DNA of 64,000 nt, taken from contig CABTWE010000001.1 in the NCBI GenBank assembly GCA_902488465.1, positions 157,980 to 221,979 on the forward strand. Direction: 5' to 3'. The position numbers were made by a program, and so were the translations under genes. Each line of letters opens with the position of its first letter. Within the stretch, counting starts at the first letter, position 1. This document shows, piece by piece, positions 59,410 through 64,000 of this stretch. The notes below the pieces were generated by a model that was not told the DNA's origin, made no database searches, and worked only from the letters and a program-made list of their open reading frames with translations. This DNA is from an uncultured Tissierellia bacterium (lineage in GTDB: Bacteria > Bacillota > Clostridia > Tissierellales > Peptoniphilaceae).

Positions 59410-61946
59410 TTTTGTTTCCATCTCCCGAGCGAGCTGATCGCGAACACAAAAAACCTGTATTTACAAAAACATCAATCCCTTCTTATAGTAGACAGTTTAC
59501 TCGTTTGCAACCGTCTTTTAGTGTACTCAATTCTGCATTTGAGCAAAAAGCCTTGAAGGTGCAACAATCTCCTGTTGGAATCAACCCGGAATTTGCATTG
59601 GTGTTTGAAATAATAGGTACTGTCGACAATTTTTATACTGCAGTAAAGAAGACCGATGGCCTTGAATGGATTTTTGACAAAGAAGCTGCAGATATTGAGC
59701 CAGATGACGACTTCCATCAAATTGATACAAAGACTGGTGATAGAATTGATGATACATTAAATGGCAAATTATACTGTGTTATGTCAAACCAGCAAGCGAT
59801 GACACAGTTATTATCACTATGGCATAGACATCAAAATGGTGAGACAGATGTATTTAAAAGAGGTTTCACAGGAATCCGCGACCTTTTCACTCATATAAAA
59901 GACATAAGAAAATGGGATGCTCAAGATAGGATTGCTGAAACACTTGCTGTCGAATATTGGCGGGAGAGCCTTGAATTGGATGGAGATTTGCTTATTCCTT
60001 TTGAAATTGAACTATTTTATCGCAATGATGTTTCCAAAAGAAATACTGCTTTTGAAACGATACGCCGCGAAGTACATACACTAAACGGTCGCATCATTAA
60101 TGAATGTGTAATTAGCGAAATTTATTATCACGGCATTTTAGTAGAGCTTCCCCGAACAGCAATCGAAGATTTGGTTAATCGATATGAAGAAATCGAGCTT
60201 TCACAAGTCGATGATATTATGTTTTTTAGACCTACCTGCCAATCCATTTTTACCTCGGCAACTGATTCCGAGGCTTATACTGAAATGGTCGATGAAACAA
60301 CTTTGCCAACGGGTGATGCTGTAGTAGCTGTTTTTGATGGTATGCCAATGCAGAACCACCGTCTTCTTCGTGGCCGCATAATAGTCGACGATCCTGATGA
60401 CTATGCTACTGGTTATGAAAGTAAATATCGTGTACATGGGACAGCCATGGTTTCCTTCGCTATCCACGGCGATATAAATAGACATGACTCACCAATAAGT
60501 ACCCCAGTATATGTACGACCCGTTTTACGCCCTAAGCAAAGTGGAGTTGATACGGTAACGGAATGTGTCCCCGATAATACTCTTTTTATTGATGTTCTTC
60601 ACAGAGCTGTTAAGAGAATGATGGAAGGTGATGGGAACGAACCTGCTACTGCACCCAACACAAGAATTATTAACCTTTCTATCGGAGATCCTGTTCGCCA
60701 ATTAGCTGTAACCATGAGTCCAATTGCTCGCCTTCTTGATTTCTTGGCCTATAAGTATAAAATCTTATTTATCATAAGTGCGGGAAATCATCCGGAAATT
60801 ATAAATTACGTGGATAAAAGCTTTGATGAGTTAAAAGCACTTGATTTTACAACAAGAAATAGTGTTTTTGGAAAAGCTATAAAGGAAAATCAACGCAATT
60901 TGAAAGTATTGGCACCAGCTGAAAGTTTGAACGGATTGACGATTGGTGCATTGTACGATGACTTCTCTACGATTACAGAAAATGACCGTTTCATTTTAGC
61001 GGTCGAAAAAGGGATGCCTTCACCAATTTCCGCCGTAGGAAAAGGGTATCGTTCTATCATCACACCAGATTTATTTTACTATGGTGGAATAAAGTATATG
61101 CGAAAACAGCTTGATGGAAATAGCTCCTGGGCTATATCAACACGTATGCCGGGCTGTTTGTCGGCTGCGCCATACGGGACAGGAGATGTTGATGGTTGCG
61201 CTTTCTCATTTGGTACGAGCGATGCAGCTGCTCAAATTGCACATGAGGCGGCGAAGTGCCATGATGTGTTAGATCAAGTTTTCATTGGTGAGACTGGTGA
61301 AAGTTTACCAATTGAGTCAACAGCAATCCTTCTAAAAGCAATGCTTGCGCACGGAGCTTCGTGGGAAACTGTTGCAAATAAGCTGTCGCTATCTATGGAA
61401 ACTTCAGCCAAACAGTTAAGTAGATGGCTTGGAAATGGCATACCGAACATTGACCGCGTAATTGAGTGTACGAAGGAACGAATAACACTTATTGGTCTTG
61501 GTGCATTGAAAAAAGACGAAGGCGATATTTTTAGACTTCCTTTACCGGTTGATTTTTCCACTCGCTTAATGAAAAGAAAATTGACCGTTACGCTTGCATA
61601 CCTTTCGCCCACCGCACCTAACAAACAAGCATATCGTTGTGCTCAATTATGGTTTAATGTTGATGATGGTGGCAAGGGCCTTGTGCCATATAGACAAAAC
61701 ACAGAATGGCAGGCAGTTCGTAAAGGTACATTGCAGCATGAAATTTTTGTGGGCGAAAACCCAATTGTATGGAACGATGATGATATTGTAATAAAAGTGA
61801 ACTGCAAAGAAGAAGCTGACAAGGTAAGAACAGCCATACCATACTGCTTATTTGTTAGTTTTGAAATTGCCGAAGGATTTGACGTGGATTTATACACTTA
61901 TGTGTCAACAAAAATTCATCAACGCGTTCAAATCACCAACAATTAA
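59391..61946 (+). CDS. Large subtilisin-like serine protease (S8) of the ATPase module
   Basis: 851 residues with no signal peptide or membrane segment, so probably cytoplasmic. The first about 300 residues are a domain I do not recognise. The S8 catalytic set is complete: Asp316 in VAVFDGMP, His349 in RVHGTAMVSF, Asn466 in ISAGNH and Ser610 in FGTSDAAAQ. After about residue 700 comes a beta-rich C-terminal domain. AAAGGAGGTG precedes ATG 59391 inside the ATPase gene. S8 next to AAA+ genes occurs in other bacterial islands and is suspected to be a conflict module; no named system is claimed. Confidence 0.86.
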   Translation: MPDRPLILFPSPERADREHKKPVFTKTSIPSYSRQFTRLQPSFSVLNSAFEQKALKVQQSPVGINPEFALVFEIIGTVDNFYTAVKKTDGLEWIFDKEAADIEPDDDFHQIDTKTGDRIDDTLNGKLYCVMSNQQAMTQLLSLWHRHQNGETDVFKRGFTGIRDLFTHIKDIRKWDAQDRIAETLAVEYWRESLELDGDLLIPFEIELFYRNDVSKRNTAFETIRREVHTLNGRIINECVISEIYYHGILVELPRTAIEDLVNRYEEIELSQVDDIMFFRPTCQSIFTSATDSEAYTEMVDETTLPTGDAVVAVFDGMPMQNHRLLRGRIIVDDPDDYATGYESKYRVHGTAMVSFAIHGDINRHDSPISTPVYVRPVLRPKQSGVDTVTECVPDNTLFIDVLHRAVKRMMEGDGNEPATAPNTRIINLSIGDPVRQLAVTMSPIARLLDFLAYKYKILFIISAGNHPEIINYVDKSFDELKALDFTTRNSVFGKAIKENQRNLKVLAPAESLNGLTIGALYDDFSTITENDRFILAVEKGMPSPISAVGKGYRSIITPDLFYYGGIKYMRKQLDGNSSWAISTRMPGCLSAAPYGTGDVDGCAFSFGTSDAAAQIAHEAAKCHDVLDQVFIGETGESLPIESTAILLKAMLAHGASWETVANKLSLSMETSAKQLSRWLGNGIPNIDRVIECTKERITLIGLGALKKDEGDIFRLPLPVDFSTRLMKRKLTVTLAYLSPTAPNKQAYRCAQLWFNVDDGGKGLVPYRQNTEWQAVRKGTLQHEIFVGENPIVWNDDDIVIKVNCKEEADKVRTAIPYCLFVSFEIAEGFDVDLYTYVSTKIHQRVQITNN

Positions 61947-61947
61947 A

Positions 61948-61999
61948 GGCTCTATAATATCTATGGGGGAGTAAAACCCGCCATAGATATTATAGAGCC
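61948..61999. repeat. Perfect 19-bp inverted repeat after the protease gene
   Basis: 61948-61966 pairs exactly with 61981-61999 around a 14-base loop that itself could close GGG/CCC. It begins one base after the stop codon. No T-run follows, so it may act as a processing/stability hairpin, a bidirectional terminator or a boundary of the module. Confidence 0.85.
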
Positions 62000-62003
62000 A
62001 AAG

Positions 62004-62076
62004 CTTTACATAACCCCAATAAAAAAGCACACAATCACGTGTGCTTATAACTTTACTTTATATTCAATTCCCTCTT
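62004..62076. repeat. 73-bp direct repeat, right copy
   Basis: Same orientation and spacing as 56934-57006; six mismatches. Includes the terminator and final codons of the decayed hicB. Confidence 0.85.
62021..62046 (-). terminator. Terminator of the decayed hicB
   Basis: Stem AAGCACAC (62025-62032) / GTGTGCTT (62039-62046), then a run of A on the plus strand (U on the transcribed strand). Confidence 0.8.
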
Positions 62077-62442
62077 GAGTCCCTCTTGTAAAACTTGAGA
62101 AAAATTTATATCATGCTCCATCGCCATTTCATTCATCCAAGCGGGCAATGTCAATGTTTTCTTGACAGCCATATTATTAATCCTATCTTTTATTGCTCCA
62201 ACCGGAGATTCAACCAAAATGATAAATTCCCCTTCTTCTAACTTTATATTTTCGCCTGCAGCCGGTAAATCCATTTTATTTTTTAGCATAGTAAAAATAA
62301 CGCCGTTTAAAACTTATTTTGTATTCGCAAAAAGCTCATCAATGCTTTCTGCGTCTGTAAAGCAGGCGTTAAAATCCGGAAAATTCGCATAATAGATGTT
62401 ATCTTCTTTTCGAACAACACAAGGATATATAAGCTTTTTCAT
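62053..62442 (-). pseudogene. hicB paralogue split by an in-frame stop
   Basis: Reading from ATG 62442 (MKKLIYPCVVRKEDN) gives 42 codons of HicB N-terminal sequence, then TAA at 62314-62316, then the same frame continues to a HicB C-terminus (LPAWMNEMAMEHDINFSQVL..LKRELNIK) ending at 62053. GGAGG precedes the ATG. So it is a nonsense-broken antitoxin; a 78-residue C-terminal fragment could start at 62289. There is no HicA partner next to it. Its 3' end matches that of the intact hicB. Confidence 0.87.
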
Positions 62443-62459
62443 AAAAACCTCCTATAATA

Positions 62460-62488
62460 ATATTAACACATATATGTATATTTGTCAG
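62460..62488 (-). promoter_or_regulatory. Probable promoter of the decayed hicB
   Basis: -35 CTGACA (62483-62488), 17-base spacer, -10 TAATAT (62460-62465) on the minus strand. Confidence 0.55.
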
Positions 62489-62789
62489 CTACTCTTTTGA
62501 AAATCATGATTCATTTTTAAAAACCATCGTTGTTCAGCCGAACTTGCAAAAAGCTGTATCGCCGTAAAAAATTTATATATGATGGTTATATATTGTATTC
62601 ACACGCCGTTGTTGGTAATAATACATATTCAAAATACACAAAAATGGGCGGGAGGATTCATAGAACCGTCCCGCTACGGGCGCGCTTGCAAATACATACA
62701 TTTGAAAATATATACTATCTTATATATAAAAAACATTCACACTCTACCTTTTCCCCGTAACTTTCTAAAAAAATCCCCACAAAAACCGT
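62489..62789. other. Intergenic region with GC-rich patch
   Basis: No supported gene. Two overlapping short frames here lack ribosome binding sites and family character. At about 62665-62685 a GC-rich CCGTCCCGCTACGGGCGCGC patch stands out from the AT-rich sequence; it can fold (CCGT/ACGG) and somewhat resembles the hairpin repeat family. Confidence 0.5.
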
Positions 62790-62819
62790 TGACAAAACTT
62801 AACCCATTATGTTATAATA
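62790..62819 (+). promoter_or_regulatory. Promoter of rpsF-ssb-rpsR
   Basis: -35 TTGACA (62790-62795), 18-base spacer, -10 TATAAT (62814-62819). Confidence 0.88.
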
Positions 62820-62825
62820 TCTCGT

Positions 62826-62880
62826 GGACTTAATTGTTCCTTGCAAGGGCAGACGCTCTTGCCGTAAGACCAAAAGGAGG
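62826..62880 (+). promoter_or_regulatory. rpsF leader, likely S6:S18 binding element
   Basis: The leader folds CTTGC..GTAAG around a second stem with an unpaired CCG next to it (CTCTTGCCGTAAGACC), just before the ribosome binding site. That arrangement resembles the known bacterial rpsF leader bound by S6 and S18 for autoregulation. Call by eye. Confidence 0.6.
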
Positions 62881-62887
62881 TGTAATT

Positions 62888-63169
62888 ATGAACGATTACG
62901 AAACAATGCTTGTTTTTCGTCCTGACATTGAAGACGAAAAGCGTGAAGCACTCATCGAAAGATTGAAAAGTGTTATCGGCGAAGGCAGCCAATTCTCAGT
63001 TGACAATTGGGGATTAAGAAAGCTCGCTTATGAAATCAATGATTATCCTGAAGGATACTATTCACTACTTGAATTCAAATCCGAACCGGAAACAATCCAA
63101 GAAATAACACGTGTATGCCGTATTTCAGACATTCTATTACGTTATATGACAATCGCAAAGGAAGACTAG
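62888..63169 (+). CDS. rpsF: 30S ribosomal protein S6
   Basis: 93 residues, ferredoxin-like S6 fold: NDYETMLVFRPDIEDEKREALIERLK, WGLRKLAYEINDYPEGYYSLLEF, and RISDILLRYMTIAKED. Start ATG 62888 with AAAAGGAGGTG; the reading from 62834 crosses the leader. First gene of the operon. Confidence 0.97.
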   Translation: MNDYETMLVFRPDIEDEKREALIERLKSVIGEGSQFSVDNWGLRKLAYEINDYPEGYYSLLEFKSEPETIQEITRVCRISDILLRYMTIAKED

Positions 63170-63180
63170 AGGTGTAAGCT

Positions 63181-63645
63181 ATGAATAATGTAGTTTTGAT
63201 TGGAAGATTGACAAGAGACCCTGAGTTAAGATATTTACCTAACACAAATACTGCAAACTGTACATTTACAATTGCAGTTGACAAGGGACTCTCAAAAGAC
63301 AAGAAACAAGAATATGAACAAAAAGGCTGGGCAACAGCCGACTTCATCAATATTGCCGTTTGGGGCAAAATGGCTGAAGTTGTCAACAATTTTGTTGGAA
63401 AAGGAAACCTTATCGCGATTAACGGCCGTTTATCCATAAGAAATTATGAAGATAAACAAGGCAACAAGAGAACGTGGACAGAAGTTGTAGCATCAAATGT
63501 CGACTTCATCGAATGGAAGGACAGAGATCAAAATCATTCTTCCGGAAATACAGGTTTCAATGCACCGGCTGACGACGGCTTCGATGGTGGATATGATGAT
63601 TTCAAAGGTTTCGAACCTAGAAATGATGAAAATATTCCATTCTAA
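63181..63645 (+). CDS. ssb: Single-stranded DNA-binding protein
   Basis: 154 residues. OB fold (NNVVLIGRLTRDPELRYLPNTNTANCTFTIAV; FINIAVWGKMAEVVNNFVGKGNLIAINGRL) and a disordered Gly/Asp linker ending in the DENIPF tail that binds partner proteins. GAGGTG precedes the ATG. Standard place between rpsF and rpsR. Confidence 0.97.
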   Translation: MNNVVLIGRLTRDPELRYLPNTNTANCTFTIAVDKGLSKDKKQEYEQKGWATADFINIAVWGKMAEVVNNFVGKGNLIAINGRLSIRNYEDKQGNKRTWTEVVASNVDFIEWKDRDQNHSSGNTGFNAPADDGFDGGYDDFKGFEPRNDENIPF

Positions 63646-63664
63646 TTAAGGAAAGGAGAAAAAC

Positions 63665-63889
63665 ATGCAAAAGAGATTTCGTCCAAGAAAGAAAGTTTGC
63701 CAACTATGTGCAGACAAAAACGAAACAATCGATTATAAAGATGTGCAAAAGCTCAAGAAATATATCACAGAACGTGGTAAAATTCTTCCACGCCGTGTAA
63801 CAGGCGCATGTGCTAAGCACCAAAGAAAAATCTCACTTGCTATTAAAAGAGCAAGACAAGTGGCATTGTTGCCATATGTAGTAGACTAA
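63665..63889 (+). CDS. rpsR: 30S ribosomal protein S18
   Basis: 74 residues. [63 protein letters not shown] has the conserved core ([21 protein letters not shown]). It retains Cys/Cys..Cys/His spacing that could bind zinc. AAGGAGAAAAAC precedes the ATG. Confidence 0.97.
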   Translation: MQKRFRPRKKVCQLCADKNETIDYKDVQKLKKYITERGKILPRRVTGACAKHQRKISLAIKRARQVALLPYVVD

Positions 63890-63890
63890 T

Positions 63891-63928
63891 AAAAAAGGCT
63901 CCGGTTAAACCGGAGCTTTATTTTTTTG
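63891..63928 (+). terminator. Terminator of rpsF-ssb-rpsR
   Basis: Stem GCTCCGGTT (63898-63906) / AACCGGAGC (63908-63916) followed by TTTATTTTTTT. Confidence 0.92.
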
Positions 63929-63972
63929 TTTGTTTATACAATTGTATGTGTACGCATTGTAACGGGACGGCA

Positions 63973-64000
63973 ACGTTGTGACGTAAGGAACAACGATGTC
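63973..64000. repeat. Hairpin repeat, copy 2 (cut by window edge)
   Basis: 25 of 28 positions match 56886-56913 in the same orientation, after a GC-rich GGGACGGCA arm whose partner would lie past the edge. Again it follows a terminator. Confidence 0.7.

Noticed and set aside
62530..62833. Two overlapping plus-strand frames upstream of rpsF
   Set aside because: No ribosome binding sites, no recognisable protein, and they run through the GC-rich patch and the rpsF promoter.

Overview
The window is AT-rich and densely coded. It looks like chromosome from a low-GC Gram-positive anaerobe of the Clostridia/Tissierellia kind. The evidence is the strong AGGAGG ribosome binding sites and sigma-A promoters, lipoproteins, a GatCAB amidotransferase, an Rnf complex, formate-tetrahydrofolate ligase, a PyrB/PyrI aspartate carbamoyltransferase, and a yerC / pcrA-ligA-gatCAB neighbourhood like that of Bacillus. 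The genus cannot be fixed from sequence alone; an anaerobic coccus of the Peptoniphilaceae type is a guess.

Layout. 1-3988: oppA-oppB-oppC peptide importer, running off the left edge. 4375-8179: six-gene operon of two ABC-2 transporters and a YtrA-type GntR regulator. 8267-10983: surface amidase and rdgB. 11062-18363: pcrA-ligA-gatC-gatA-gatB. 18383-20838: fhs, a YerC-like repressor and a short DtxR-like regulator. 20895-30826: ten-gene pyrimidine operon (pyrB-I-F-K-D-E) that continues into an AcpS-NnrD fusion, a membrane protein, asnB and pepF. 30875-39263: CNNM/CBS membrane protein, dnaE, pfkA, pyk, a flavin reductase and a dCMP-type deaminase. 39298-43469 (plus strand): nitroreductase and a heterodimeric ABC exporter. 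43576-45583: two flavodoxins and an AraC-type regulator that share a 16-bp palindromic site. 45603-50867: rnfCDGEAB. 51003-56448: polA, coaE, a lytic transglycosylase and a peptide-binding lipoprotein. 56505-56673: tRNA-Leu(CAA). 62790-63928: rpsF-ssb-rpsR with an S6:S18-type leader.

The accessory part lies between the tRNA-Leu and rpsF (about 56680-62790). It holds a 122-bp imperfect palindrome, a hairpin repeat that recurs at the right edge of the window, a hicAB toxin-antitoxin pair, a GC-rich remnant resembling a relaxase C-terminus, and a self-contained module: a small XRE repressor with two identical 16-bp palindromic operators, an AAA+ ATPase, and an 851-residue subtilisin-like protease with a complete catalytic set. 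After the protease come a perfect 19-bp inverted repeat and a decayed second hicB with an in-frame stop. A 73-bp direct repeat (67 of 73 identical by my count) covers both hicB 3' ends and so brackets hicAB plus the ATPase/protease module. The most interesting hypothesis is that this regulated ATPase-protease pair is a mobile conflict or anti-phage module.

Housekeeping logic: Rnf couples reduced ferredoxin to NAD and an ion gradient, and the flavodoxins could carry electrons in the same network. The pyr operon makes UMP but lacks pyrC and carAB here. The pcrA/ligA/polA/dnaE/ssb genes serve replication and repair.
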